From NCBI GenBank assembly GCA_029817715.1, contig JARUPY010000537.1:2480001-2544000 (forward strand): a stretch of 64,000 nucleotides of DNA, written 5' to 3'. Both the position numbers and the translations under genes were made by a program. The notes below the pieces were generated by a model that worked only from the letters and a program-made list of their open reading frames with translations, was not told the origin of the DNA and did not search any database. The DNA is from Melastoma dodecandrum. Its lineage: Eukaryota > Streptophyta > Magnoliopsida > Myrtales > Melastomataceae. Of the stretch, positions 47,484 to 60,035 are shown piece after piece (within the stretch, counting starts at the first letter, position 1; every line of letters begins with the position of its first letter).

Positions 47484-49327
47484 ATGTCAGAAGCTGTCAA
47501 TCTGTCCATCAACGGCCAATCCCAAGTCCCGCCTGGGTTCCGGTTCCACCCAACGGAAGAGGAGCTACTACACTACTACCTCAGGAAGAAAGTCGCGTAC
47601 GAGAAGATCGACCTCGACGTTATTCGCGAGGTCGATCTCAACAAGCTCGAGCCTTGGGATATCCAGGGTAGGAGATCCGAAATCCCCCTATGATTAGATC
47701 TTATAAACCCTTTTATCACTACTGACATGATCCGACCACTTACAAATTCCGGCTCATGTGCGGCCTTTGTTCGTGACTGTAGAGAAGTGTAGGATAGGAT
47801 CCACGCCGCAAAATGATTGGTACTTCTTCAGCCACAAGGACAAGAAGTACCCGACGGGGACAAGGACAAACCGGGCAACGGCGGCAGGGTTCTGGAAAGC
47901 CACGGGGAGGGACAAGATCATCTACAGCGGGTTCCGCAGGATCGGGCTAAGGAAGACTTTGGTGTTCTACAAGGGGAGGGCGCCTCATGGACAGAAGTCT
48001 GACTGGATCATGCATGAGTACAGGCTTGATGAGAGCTCCACTGCCCCGGAAATCAATGTAAGTCTCTCCAGAAACATTACCATTCACAAATAAAAAAGTA
48101 TTACATAATATTTAAACTGAAATAAATATTTATGATTTTTTGTGTTGGTCATAATTCAAATGATGAACTTTTTCTCTGGAAATTGCATGGTGGAATATCA
48201 GATATTCTAAAAAGTTGACTCCAAATTATTACTTTATTCTAAAATATTTTGATATTTGGGTCGGAGAAATGATAGATGAGTTTTATCATATTTATTTTCT
48301 ATTCTAATCCGAACTAAATAAGTCGATTAAATTCTTGGTGGGAAAGAATAAGATTTCATCAGTTAGTGATCTTAGTAGACCGTATAGATTACAACATGAT
48401 TGGTGTCCTTAGTAAGTGATTGGAAAACGACGTAGTCGATATCTTCTTACCAAAATAAAAGTATTACAATTACAATGATGATAGTAAATCATTATGCCTT
48501 TGAATATTGACCAAAATATGCCAATTCACAGTATTTCTGCCCAGTGATTTTTCAATGGTGATGATTTCCAGGCCCTGAGCTCTCCCGTCGACGCCGTGCC
48601 GGAGGAAGGGTGGGTTGTCTGCCGCGTATTCAAGAAGAAGAACTACACGAAAACCCTAGACAGTCCCAAGAGCCCGCCGGGGTCTTACATGGAAACGAAG
48701 CTCCACATGCCGAGCAGTGGGAATGATGTCGTCCTCGACCATATCCTTTCGTACATGGGAAGAACTTGCAAGCCCGAGCATGACACGCTCAACAAGATCA
48801 ATGTCGTCCCGGGGAGTGGTGGCCTTAATAAGTTGTTGTTCCCGAGCTGTAACCCGGGCGGGGAGATTCTCAGCTCGAGGTTCATGCACCTGCCGAGGCT
48901 CGACTCTTCCTTTGACCTTCATGACTCCAACCTCAAGCAACCTCCGTGTTATCCCTACCAGCCGTACGACGAAGTTTTCCCAAGAGGTGACGAGGCTCCC
49001 TTACTGGCCGATAGGAATGGGATGATCACCGACTGGGCAGCGCTTGACCGGCTAGTTGCCTCGCAGCTCAACGGACCGGTCGAGACATCCTCGCCAAAGC
49101 AAATCTCATGCTTCAGTGATGACCCGAGCATGAGCATCGTCCTTGGGCACCATGACGATGACGAAGTGCAGTTCTCATCACAGATGAGATTGAGCAGACC
49201 AGAACATCAGCTCAATCAAGATCACCACCAGAATCAACAGCTGTATGGCAGCAAGAATGACCTCTGGACCTTCCCCAAGTCGACGTCGTCTTCTCCGTCC
49301 GACCCTTTACGCCACTTGTCAGTATAA
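47484..49327 (+). CDS. SND1: NAC transcription factor, secondary-wall master switch (SND1/NST class)
   Basis: Exons 47484-47667, 47783-48057 and 48572-49327 encode 404 aa; introns of 115 and 514 bp are GT-AG. The start [14 protein letters not shown] matches the family; a GTG 15 bp upstream is in frame but not a plant start. The NAC DNA-binding domain spans about 15-177: [75 protein letters not shown] and [11 protein letters not shown]. The C-terminal region has the class motifs [13 protein letters not shown] and the end DPLRHLSV, which in Arabidopsis SND1/NST3 reads DPLLHLSV. HYYL, RIGSTPQ and RRIGLRKT favour SND1 over NST1/NST2. Such proteins switch on MYB46/MYB83 and the cellulose, xylan and lignin genes in fibres. 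The copy looks intact. No transposon lies in its introns. Confidence 0.93.
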
Positions 49328-52300
49328 CCCCCCCTCCCGCCGCACGACTATGGGAGACGCCATCGCATGTTCCGAAATTTAAGATATACATAATAAAACC
49401 CTACCCGAGGTATACAACCATATACTGAATTCGAAATAAGTACGAACAACCTCTAGGACACGTCCCGATTTCGATTCTTATGAAATTACGCGTAAACGTT
49501 GGATATCAAGGGGTTACATGTAAAAAAGGTTCAAGTAATTTGTGTGTTCAATGATACCTACCATATGGTACAGTAAACGTTTACCAAAATTTTTTTTTCT
49601 TTTTAAATTTCATGCTACATGAGAATACCATGAAAGATAAACGATGGTACGCCGAACAGAAATAATAGTAATTAAATATTTATCTCAAGACAAAGCTTTT
49701 TGATAAATATGATATGGACATATTATTTGCCATTGACTTAATTGGACGTGAAATCATTGTCCCACATGTTGTTGTGGTGGTCACGTAATCGATTTCACTA
49801 ATGAAAGTTTGAAATAATGAGAAAGTGGTTAAATCATGACAGCGAGCTGTCTTTCGCTAGAAGATTAACTTTTATTTTCTTTTAAAAAATAAAATAACAT
49901 GAAATTAATTGAGAGAAGCAATATAATTTAAAATATCGATTATTCTATAAAATCGAGTTATAGGAGAAGATAATGAAGAAAATTATAGTACGGTTTGTTT
50001 TCAGTAAGTCTTTTTGTAATGATAATTACAGTGTAAGATGGTGATGGTGGAGGTCGTGAGAGTCGTAACGAATTATTTATGCTTGGACTAAAGACTCTAC
50101 AATGAACATTTCATTATAGGCTTTGCGTAGAATGAAATCTCCATCCCCAATCATTAACATCGACATTTTTTCATTCTTTAACACTACTAGTTCAAACCCT
50201 AACAAACACTTTTGTTTCGGATTCGAACATCGCGAACGAATCGAATTGGTCTGAATATTATGTAAAACTATCGAAGCAACCGAAACCCGAGTTGGATTCG
50301 ATCTCGGGGAGAAGAGGGTTAGGGGGTGGTGGGAGTAGTTTGTTTGGTGACATAAATTTGGAAAAGGAGAAATTCCAAATTGGTGAGATGTCTCTCCGAA
50401 TGAAACCAACTACCATCACTTTCACAAATATTTACAAAAAATTTTCCTCTCGTGTTATCTCCATCTGTGAAAGGGATGGGGTGCCTTTCTCACCTAACTT
50501 TACGTAACCAACATCGTTGAAAAATAAAATCGATACAAATGTGTTGAAATATCGTCGCTCGCTAGCTCGCACACTCTCTCAGTATATAATGAAAGCAACA
50601 AAATAGTCCTATAACACGTTATTAGCAACCCGGCAACGAGTTGAGAAGGATCGTCCGACCGTCCGTTTGTGTATGCAATTCTCATGCATATAATATTATA
50701 GTAGAACGTCAATAAGAAGCACCTAAAGATTGATGTAACATATAACATGGACTAAAGATAAGTTAGGTCAGTTTTGGAAGTACTCTTTTTATGAACAATA
50801 TTTGAAGGGTTTTTATTATTTATTGATTGTTCTTTTCCCCTGAATGCGGCAGCCTAATACTAATAAATTCCAAGCACGTGCAAATTCAATGGTCATTTAA
50901 TATTTGGTTGCTTATCCTTTTTGGAGTTATTTAAATTTACTTTAGCTTGCTTCGGAGGGCTTCTAGTCCTGTGACTTACTTTAACTCTCATTAATCTAAT
51001 ACACGTGTGTCTAGGATTTATGTATGTGATAACAAAATACTTCTTAGGCCGACTCAGACTTATTACATCCCCTTAGGACCGTCGCAAGACCCTGTAATCC
51101 ACGACCATTGGGGTGCCCTTACCACTGGGATGTTCCCTTAAACGCGATGAATTAAAAAGGAATTGGCACATCACATGTTTTTGCATATAAATCATAAGCC
51201 TTTTTTGTATAACTTCTCCCGTCTCTTGTGTTCGTGAAATTATAGATCAATAAACGGGAAGATGAACAGTGTTTTTGATTCCTAGATGTTTGAAAGGAGG
51301 AGTTTGGATCCAAATTCTAGAAGGAAGACTCTATGGTGTATATTATTGATCTTTTCTGATAGTAATTTTTACTATTTTGCTTTTACAATTAGCAGTACAA
51401 CGAATTTGTTTCCCATCGAATAGTGTTATTTTATTCCTCCGATTGTTACATCTCTTTGTCAATTTCCTTAAGAGATGTCGTTGTAATATCGCGGAATAGA
51501 TACTCAAAGTGTATGTACTAAGAGTAAAAGTAACGCGAGTATTGCTCGCTCCCGCCCTGTCGTTATGCGACTAATATGAGAATATAAAAAGACTACGAGA
51601 GTTTTACACATTGAATCGTTCGCTATTCATCTCCCTTCGTCAAATGCTGCCTCCTGCTATCAAACAATTTCGACTACCTGTCATCACTAATAGTTTTTCA
51701 AAACATCTGTATTCGTTCTCTTTCCATAAAACATTTTATAAGTAGTCGTTTTCCGACTTAACTTACGAGCAACTTTGTGTTAGAAAGCTCATAATTTATG
51801 GATTTTCGTAGGTTTTGAGTCGCCATCTTGCATCCCGCGAGATCGATCGATCTCGTGATGTGGGCCTGTTCGGTGATTGGGCCTTCGGTTTGGGCTTTGG
51901 CGGTCCACTTCACAATGGGCTTTTTACTATATGGCCCTCCATGGGTTATCCTCCATAGGGCTTGTTTCGCATGTGTATTTACAAAATCGTCACGAATGAA
52001 AGTGAAACTAGATCATGTTTTCATGTTCTGGGATACATAAATGGATCATTGAGTTGAAATTATTCTAATGTTATCGTACAAGAACATAACACGATAAGCA
52101 TGCGAAACCGAACAAAGATTGGGAAGTATGCTGATGTTCTGCAATCAACTGTTTTCTCGTATCGATGGTTAGGAAGTGATTATGCATTCATATAAGAAAC
52201 AACAACTTGCTATCATGACATAGGGAAAACAATTTGGTGTGCTAAGGATCGTACATCTTTGGATGCATTCTGTATTCGAGTCTCGCCATGTAAGCAAAAA

Positions 52301-53499
52301 TTGATTTCCCTCAAATTGAGATGGAGCCATATTACAAGGTGAAACGACATCTTGGGTAGCGTTCGTCAAAGCTTGAAGAACGTCGATGACAGAGTCACAT
52401 CTTTAAGCTTATGAGGAATTAATGTTTGTCGATTGAGGGACAATGTCAATGATGGGCTATTCGTCGGAGATAAGGCAAGTGAAGAGAGGTAATGTGGCAC
52501 AGGCATAACCCTAACTTCGATGATGAGAGCTTCGAAGGTGATACGAAGGATGTTGATGGGCGTTTCGGCAGCGTCGTCGAAGATGCTGCATCGAATAACG
52601 TTATTAAGCATATTGAGCATGTGTTTGGTATGTTTGGCCGTTATTAGATTAAGTGCGTCTATAAAAAGATCTAATTTAGTTAGATGGCAGACAAGACAAT
52701 CATTTTATCATCCCGAAGATCTGCTCGATTGTTGCCTTGATTGTTAAAGTGTTTGTGCACGTGTGTCAACGATGACCGTAAGTGTTCATTCCTTGTGTTG
52801 CTAAATTCTTTATATTGTCATTTTTCTGTTTTACTATTTTGGCGACCACATTCTTCCATCGTATTGTCCATATCGTTATCGAGACGTGTTTCCCACGTAA
52901 ACACATTTTCACGATCACAGTGGGAGTCGGAAACAAGTTTTGTATTAACATGGAAAATATCAACAGGTTTTTGCTACAGTAAACGTGATCCCTTCTACGA
53001 CAAAGGGTTTGTTCAATCCCCCGACGAAGATTTGGATGAGGCTTTGAAATGGCCCTCAAAGATTCGGAATTTCGAAGAACACGTAACATTATCCTCCTAT
53101 GTATAATATGGAGCGCCTTGATTATATGAGTCAAAATTTTGCAAAGTTGTGATCAAAATTTCTCATTTCGACGCTTGATTTTACCAAAACCCAACTAATC
53201 ATTGAGGGTGACCCAAAAGAATGTCCTCTGCCCCAAGGGGGAGACGGAGCCGCGCTTGCCCCTTGGGGGGTCACTCTCAAAGATCGAAAGTCACCTCACA
53301 TTGTGTGGCTGATGGTGGCTTCGGCCAAGGGATCGTCGACAAGCTCTCTCTTCACCACATCGAAGGGGTGGAGGGGGCTGCCCTCTGATAACACCATGAA
53401 AATAGAGTTAAGGGATCACATTTTAGAGACGTTAGTTATTAGTCATTTTATACGATTTAGTTTTTTTTTCTCTCTCTTTCTAGTGTGTTGTTCATCTTC
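49328..53499. other. Intergenic stretch downstream of the NAC gene
   Basis: No supported gene. It contains an 18-bp perfect palindrome at 51838-51855 and an imperfect stem-loop at about 53201-53276 (TGAGGGTGACCC with GGGTCACTCTCA, with CCCCAAGGGG and CCCCTTGGGG inside). Open frames such as 52741-53106 have no family features. Confidence 0.5.
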
Positions 53500-54668
53500 T
53501 CCTTAATGTACTTTTTGGTGTTTTGATTTAGAAAAATCAGAGAATGGAAAGCACTATAGGAGAATGAGAGCTAAGAGGCTGCACGATAAAGTGTTGCAGC
53601 TACACGATAAAGTGTTGCAGCTACACCATGTGGTAAAAAATTGCACAGAAAATTGTGTAGCTGCACGAGAATTTGGTACAGCTGCACGAGATGCAAGGAA
53701 GGCACACAAAGTTTCATAGAAACTTTGTGCAGCTACACGAGAATTCGGTGCGGCTGTACCGACGCTGGACATAATATTTTCTTTCCAAGATCCTCGAGAT
53801 TCTCTAGGCTTTTTTTCTTAGGGAGATAAAAAGATTTTCCACCATCTCTTTGAAGGAGAGAACCCGACCTAGGAGGCTGCTGGTGACGAGGAGCCGTTGA
53901 CAGAAACTTCGCCTAGTTTCTTTTAGTTTATCTTTATGTCGTTTTCGATGTTTAAGATTGAATTGATATTTTCATTTATTTTCGTCATGAAATAATTTTC
54001 TTTGCCTAGGGTTAAGATGGATCTTGACAATTAGTCACGAGTCTATCTCATTTGACAAATTTGGATGATTTATATTCGATTATTTCTTTTCGTTCGTAAT
54101 GATTTCTTATTGACTGATCACCAATAGGATTGAATAGTAAATTTAGGTGAACTCGGAAGGAGAATCTTAAGTTAACCAACGCAATAGGAACAAACTAAGT
54201 TAATCTTGATCGGAAGACGGGATTATTATTGAGCAGGATAGGAATTTACCTAATCGTCTTAGGTAATCAAATTGGAATTTATTCTTATTGAATTCTCGAT
54301 AATTAATCTAACTAGGAATAAAGTGGTTACTAGTTACAGAATTGTACGTTCTTATGACATCGGAAGGGGAGTAAGGAGATAACTGAATTTTAGATTATCA
54401 CACAGATCATTTAAGTGTGTTGTTTGAGATAAGACTTGTGATTCATTGTTAGGTGAAATCATTACCCTAGGTGTTTTCCCATTATAAATTTTAATTCGTT
54501 GGAACTCTCATTTTTCTTAATTTAACATTTAGTTTACAAGGTTGAATAATAGAGATTTGACATATTTTAACACTTGGTAGAAGTTTGAAACAGTCCTCGA
54601 GGGGAGCGTTATCTTACTTACACTCTATTACTTGTATGATCACGTACATTTGCATTGTGAACACGTTT
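53500..54668 (+). repeat. Probable gypsy LTR remnant
   Basis: The 3' part reads like the end of an Athila-type LTR. It has a long AT-rich tract with repeated AATCTAACTAGG-like phrases, then CAGTCCTCGAGGGGAGCG, CTTACACTCTATTACTTGTATGATCACG and GTGAACACG. The match is from memory and the 5' limit is arbitrary. No second copy or coding sequence is present, so it may be solo or truncated. It encloses the 21-bp repeats listed separately. Confidence 0.35.
53577..53765. repeat. Degenerate 21-bp repeats with core GCAGCTACACGA
   Basis: Units such as GCAGCTACACGATAAAGTGTT (about 53577 and 53598) recur with changes near 53660, 53681, 53730 and 53751 as GC(A/T)GCTGCACGAGAATT(T/C)GGT variants. A perfect hairpin lies inside, CACAAAGTTTC-ATA-GAAACTTTGTG at 53705-53729. 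Confidence 0.65.
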
Positions 54669-55429
54669 TCGACTTGACACCCTTGCCCCATGGCAAGGGC
54701 CGCCCTCTAATGTCGAGGTTCTTCTCATGATCAACGTCTATCTAAACACTGTCGTGTCACTCGAACAAATTGAATGTGCGGTGGCCTATGTATATTCATT
54801 TCATCGAAAAAGAATGATCCACCATGAAGAGTTATTACAACTCGGGACATTCCCAATACTATGTTGTCGTGAAATCTCCGATGCGTTACCGATCACATTA
54901 AGTTTTAAAGAAATCTCCTAATAAGGTAGTGATTTTGGACCACCTAATAAAGCTTATCTTTTCTTTGGAGGGCGCGAAATGTTTACCTGGTGAACCGACA
55001 TCTTAGGCCTCACGAGTGGTGGAGCATCGAGGATGGGTTCTGCGCCGACGAAGTCTTCGTCGCTCCAGTGACAGGTGGAGCGTCGTGGATGGGTGCTGCA
55101 GCGACGAAGGTCGTTGTCGCTCTATCAGTGGATGAAACATCGATGAAGGGGCAGCCATCGCCCCCTCAAAAAAGCGTCGATGAAGGGGTGTCGATTTTCT
55201 CACATCTTGTGGTTGTTTTCTTTTGTCTCAAATAGGTCGATTAGGCGTAGTCAGTTTAGGCGCAGTTTCCTTCAACAGAGAGCAAGTCCGGGTCGATTGC
55301 ACCTAATCTGCTTCGACTTCACTCAGTCTGCTTCAATTGGGAGGCGTTCTACGTCGACTGGATGGCATTCTGCATCGACTGGACTAATTTCAAGGTCGAC
55401 AGAGACCTATTTCTAGGTCAACTGGAAGC
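54669..55429. other. Intergenic stretch with two imperfect 59-bp repeats
   Basis: GTGGAGCATCGAGGATGGGT at 55018 recurs as GTGGAGCGTCGTGGATGGGT at 55077, each followed by CTGC and a CGACGAAG segment. No gene was recognised. Confidence 0.45.
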
Positions 55430-55760
55430 TCGTTGCAGGCAGTTATTTCGATTGAAGACATAATGAAACACTTGTTTAGCGGTTAGAATGTACCTAGTTA
55501 GTATAAATAAGAGTTGTAACCTTCAGAATAAGATGTCGACAATCACTGTAAGACCATAAAAGACTGCTTGGTTGCCTTATGATTTACTTGGTTATTTTCT
55601 CTGAAGCAATGGATGTAAGTTCTTCTGTTCAATGTATATATTCATGTGTTTCTATTTTTGGGTTTATTATCTTTTAAGACTTGGCGGTCAAATCTGTTCT
55701 TTCATTTACAGCCATTCTCGTTGATTATCGCGACGTGTTGTTTCCCGTAAACACGTGAGA
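55430..55760 (+). repeat. LTR-like fragment
   Basis: TATAAATAAGAGTTGTAAC at 55502, followed by GCAATGGATGTAAG and TTACAGCCATTCTCG, has the layout of an LTR R-U5 region. Its tail (GACGTGTTGTTTCCCGTAAACACG) resembles 52880-52905 (GACGTGTTTCCCACGTAAACAC). No partner or target duplication was found. Confidence 0.3.
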
Positions 55761-55837
55761 GCACCAGCAACCAAAAACGTAAAAACGATATAATTCGAAC
55801 ATGAAATCTGTTATATTGCTGTTATTAGTATTATTTC

Positions 55838-56345
55838 AATGAACGGACCCGGTAGGGGACTATCACTGTTTGTTCGGTCATCCCGACGTGCTCCCTAAGG
55901 GTGTAGAAGGAATCGCTCGGCTTCGGGCACTTTCCGAACACCAGGAGGTCGATTGCGAGGAGCCTGTATGCCGATTTCGCCGCGTCGGAGAAGTTGGGGA
56001 ACACAGTTTCTGTCCATAACTGGGAAGAGGATATGAACCCGTGAATGAATAGGACGTCCTCCCGCACCTTGTTATCTGATACAAGAATCATGAGAATGGG
56101 CCATTAGGGATCGAGAATAATGGGAATGTGTACGAGGTGCTCGTGATTAATCGATCACCTTTTGCCCCGGCTGATCTCACGAAGAGAGACTTTGGGCCTC
56201 CCGACGACAGGAAGTGCAATGCTTGCAGTCCCAGTCCAACCACCTCCGGATCGGGCGAGGACTTGGCTGACAATCCACCCTGAAGCATCTCAATCACGGC
56301 AGAGCTGAAAGTGAAGCTTGGCCACCCTCTCATCACCCCTTGCAT
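55838..56345 (-). pseudogene. BODYGUARD-like alpha/beta-hydrolase pseudogene fragment
   Basis: On the minus strand SFTFSSAVIEMLQG leads, after a frame change, to RWLDWDCKHCTSC. The next exon reads DNKVREDVLFIHGFISSSQL and AYRLLAIDLLVFGKCPKPSD...YTLREHVGM. These segments match the middle of Arabidopsis BODYGUARD (BDG), an epidermal hydrolase needed for cuticle formation. A normal-looking 83-bp intron (56158-56076, GTGATC to TATCAG) separates the two exons, so the fragment derives from genomic DNA and not from an mRNA. The frame is broken in exon 1, the start and the whole C-terminal half with the GHSLG-type nucleophile region and His are missing, and a stop follows at about 55831. Not functional. 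Confidence 0.85.
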
Positions 56346-56487
56346 CCTCTTACACTTCCATCGTAGTCGCTCGAACTAACCGATGGCGCCGGGTCACCGA
56401 AATGCTCAAGGCAACCATCACATTACATCCACGAAATTCTAACTCAAGGCAATCATCACATTAATATCATTCTCATCCCCTAAATAG

Positions 56488-57625
56488 ACGATGATACTTG
56501 TTTCGGACTCTACTTTCCAGTTTCCATGTTTCACCACCTTGCGAACAAAAAATAGAAATAAAGAGGAGAAGGGGCATGTGATGACATTTGGAGGTAGCCA
56601 ACCCACTTGGAATTCATGGAGACTAGAGAAAGATGTGTGGGTAGACGGATACCTCGCAAGAGGCATATTTGTATAAGGGGTATTGTTGTTGTTTGTTTCA
56701 AGGAGATTTGTGAGAGAAAAGAGATTAATATTGGACGATGCAAAATATATCATCTCTTCATGGAGGGGGATGAGGGGACCTTATCGGGATTGTGAAATTC
56801 GAGTTGATTCACTTATTGCTAATGAAGATCTATATATCGCCGAGTGGATGAAGATGTACGCGTGATGATGGGTATACAATGGTTGCGCAAGAATAAAGCA
56901 ATGATAGATTCTCGTTATGAGCAAATTTGATTTGGGGAGGGAGAAGAAAGGAATCCACTTTCTGATGGGGATGTAGAGAGTATTGTTTAGGAACACATAC
57001 CGACCGAAAGAGAACTCCATATTCCGACAGGAATTTTGAATTGTGGGAGAAAATAGATGAAGATACCCGTTTCAGACTCTACTTTCGGGTTCCCATGTTT
57101 CACCACCTTGCAACCATGTCATCTTAACAAGCGGTACCACTCATCCCCATATATGTCTTCTCCCACGATTCAGAATTCATATCAGAATAAGGAGTTCTCT
57201 TTCGGTCGGTATGTGTTTGTCGACAATACTCTCTACATCCCGACAATGAAGAAGATTCATTTATTCTCCCACCATCCCAAACCAAATTTGCCCATAAAAA
57301 CAATCTATTATCGTTTTATTCTTGCGCAATCATTACATGCCCATCATGACGTGTATATCATCAGCCATCTCGGTGATACACCGATCTTTCTTAGTAATAA
57401 GTGATTCAACTCGCACTTCACGTACCTGGCAAGGTCTCATCATTTTAATGGAGAGTTCCTCCATGAAGAGATTGTGGGGATACATTCAACTTTGTCCCAC
57501 GTCAATCTCTTTTCTCTCACGGATCTCCTTGAAACAAAAGACAACCACACCTTCGATCCAAACACGGCTCTTGCGAGTTCTCTGTCGATCCGCACATCTT
57601 TCTCTAGTCTTTATGAATTCCAGGT
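56488..57625. repeat. Large inverted duplication with arms of about 450 bp
   Basis: The left arm (about 56606-57053) and the inverted right arm (about 57161-57625) share long blocks. Examples are GACTAGAGAAAGATGTG, GTTTCAAGGAGAT(T/C)(T/C)GTGAGAG, AAATCTCTTCATGGAGG-like segments, and TTCTCTTTCGGTCGGTATGTG (written here as on one strand). The spacer begins with a direct repeat of the segment at 56488-56545 (GACTCTACTTTC...CCATGTTTCACCACCTTGC). Both arms keep protein-like readings (YVFVDNTLYIP, NLFSLTDLLETK, RTSFSSLYEFQV) that I do not recognise; stops occur in each arm. It looks like a rearranged duplication of a gene fragment. Confidence 0.75.
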
Positions 57626-57781
57626 GAGTTTGATACCTTGACTTCTCCTCTTTCTTTTTGATTTGTTTATTGAATTTAATCGAAATTGAATTTTAAAATC
57701 TGAAATCTGACTCCTATTTATACTTATCCGCCTTAAATAATAATAATAATAATTGTGCACTTTTATCTCTACGCATGATAC

Positions 57782-58105
57782 TTATTCGTTCACGCACGCT
57801 TATCCATACACATCATAATTATCCGTTCGCACACGCTTATTCATACGCGTCAGACTTATCCATTCACGTACACTTATCCGTACGCGTTATACTTATCTGT
57901 TTGTGCACGCTTATTCATACGCGTCATACTTATCAGTTGGCTCACGCTTATCCATACGCATCATACTTATTCGTTCGTAGTTATCCATACGCGTTATACT
58001 TATCCGATAGTGTTACTTGATACAAGACATATATTTATCCGATAGATTTAACTTATCGAGACGCGTCATATTTATCCTATAGACATTATATATATAGAGA
58101 CGCGA
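57782..58105. repeat. Minisatellite, unit about 37 bp
   Basis: The unit is roughly CACGCTTATCCATACGCGTC followed by ATACTTATCCGTTCGCA. At least six units lie between 57790 and 58015, followed by more diverged ones (ACTTATCGAGACGCGTCATA). An open frame across it is a by-product of the repeat. Confidence 0.85.
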
Positions 58106-60030
58106 CATAGTTATTAATATCGGGTCACCATTTTGTGCAATTTTGCTGACGATGATAGAGAATTTTTAATCAAGACAAATTTTCACAAAACTCGCCGAAG
58201 CTTACAAAACCGAACATTCTCTCTAAGAGAACTTTAGATCCATTGAGAGTTTTATCAACAAAATTTCAGATATAGCTAAGCAAGGGCTACAACTTTCATG
58301 AAGAAAATTTTCTAATTTAACTACGTTTAGAGGCTCAAAAGTTAGTGAGAAGTTTGGTCCAAGGAAAAAATGTTCCACAATAGATTTTTATCTAAACTTC
58401 CGGGCAAAATCCGGAGAAGTTATGTAAAAATTGTAAGATAATCTCATCCAAACCAGTAATCAAATTTAGGACATGAAAAGTGCGGAAAACAAAATCACGT
58501 ACTTGTCACTAACACCTCTATAATAACCCGATTATTAAGCATTTAGCACAATCCCTATTCCAGAACCGTTATCCGACTAAATCTGCAAAATACAATGCGA
58601 AGTTGGTAATTTGTGTCTTCCTCTCCCTGACTTACCGACGGCCGATGGAGCACCACCATTAGGGTTAGGGTAAGTAGGAGAGGGGACCTAGCACCTGTTA
58701 ATATAAGGTGTGACGAGCCATTCCATCACGGGCTTACGTCAACACACTGGGCCTACACCGAATGTCATCCGGCCCATATTAATAACAAACCGAGATGCCA
58801 CAAAAGCTCAAATAAAAGATCACCCAAACTGAATGAGCTATTATGCATTGTCTCGTATATCGTAACACAACCCGTTTTTCGAAAACTTAAATCAGTAATT
58901 AATTATAACCCAACATAATTTTTATAAAATGAAATAAAATAATAAAAAGTAAAATTAAATTATGACATTGTCCCACTTGGGCTATGATCAATTACAAAGC
59001 TTTTAAAACATTTTAGTTTTGAAAATGACTCTTAGGCTGTATATAATATGGCCATAGAAAAAAAACACAATATACGAGACAACATCTCAAAAAACGACCC
59101 CGACCATCAATGCCACTAACACTGAACCATAACCGTTGTCACACCATTGAGCGGTGTTGAACAACCATGATCACAAGAGCCAGCAACATCAACGCCATAG
59201 GTCAATGTGGTGGTGTAGCCGAAAATAACACCCCTTCATGTGATAAGAACGATGTTATTTTCGGTCGATCCACATCTTTCTGTAAACTTATGCCCATAAT
59301 GAGCCAGAAAGACAAAGAGCATAACTGCTTTGTAATATGTCTCATAAACCTTAATGCGCGTAAACTGCATGGTGCTTTATAAGAGACAAACTATATTGAC
59401 AAAATCGTCATACTCAAGACCAAACACTAAGTCTTAAGATTTTCTTTAGTACTCAAAACAACTCTGTAACCTTTATATTTCTCTAAAGTCGGAGTGCACA
59501 ATTCGTAACCTTTATACTTCAGAGAAATCAGAGTACTCATATGTGACCTTAATGCTTCAGAGAAGCCAAATGAAATCATCTCCCTCCGTAACCTTAATGT
59601 TTTACAAAGTCAGAAAAAACCATCTCTGAAACCTGAATACTTACTGAAACCGGAGTTACCATCCGTAACCTTAATGGTACACCGAGGTCAGAGAAAAGGC
59701 TTTGTAACCATATATCTTGATGAAACCAGACAAACCATCTGTTAACTTTATGCTTTCAAAGAAGCCGGATGAAATAAATCGAGCACTACTGCTCTATATG
59801 TCTCAGAACATAAATATCTCGAGAAAACATTTATGGTGTCGTACAAGACATACAAACGTGACATAACCGTCATGCTCAAGATAGACACCAAGTCTTAAGA
59901 CTTTTAACAATGTTCACATAATTAAACCAGTTAATCAACTATCATCAAATATGATATTCCACATGTACAAAGCATGTGTCAAATACGACAGTCAAATAAT
60001 CATTCCTATCAAATAAGACATGGATATAAA
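58106..60030. other. Repeat-derived stretch with degenerate tandem units
   Basis: Between about 59450 and 59780 a unit of about 45-50 bp recurs in diverged form, with core GTAACCTTAATG followed by CTTCAGAGAAGCC-like sequence. CAAGACCAAACACTAAGTCTTAAGA (here about 59415) recurs in similar form near 59878. No gene is recognisable. The stretch continues beyond the solo LTR, which interrupts it. Confidence 0.5.
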
Positions 60031-60035
60031 GATCC

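Noticed and set aside
47816..48002. Second frame over NAC exon 2
   Set aside because: Shadow of the NAC DNA-binding domain in another frame.
50077..50409. Minus-strand open frame of 110 codons downstream of the NAC gene
   Set aside because: No similarity to known families, no promoter or splice evidence; probably chance.
57775..58020. 81-codon open frame in the minisatellite
   Set aside because: The repeat unit of about 37 bp is not a multiple of three, so the frame changes from unit to unit and no protein pattern results.
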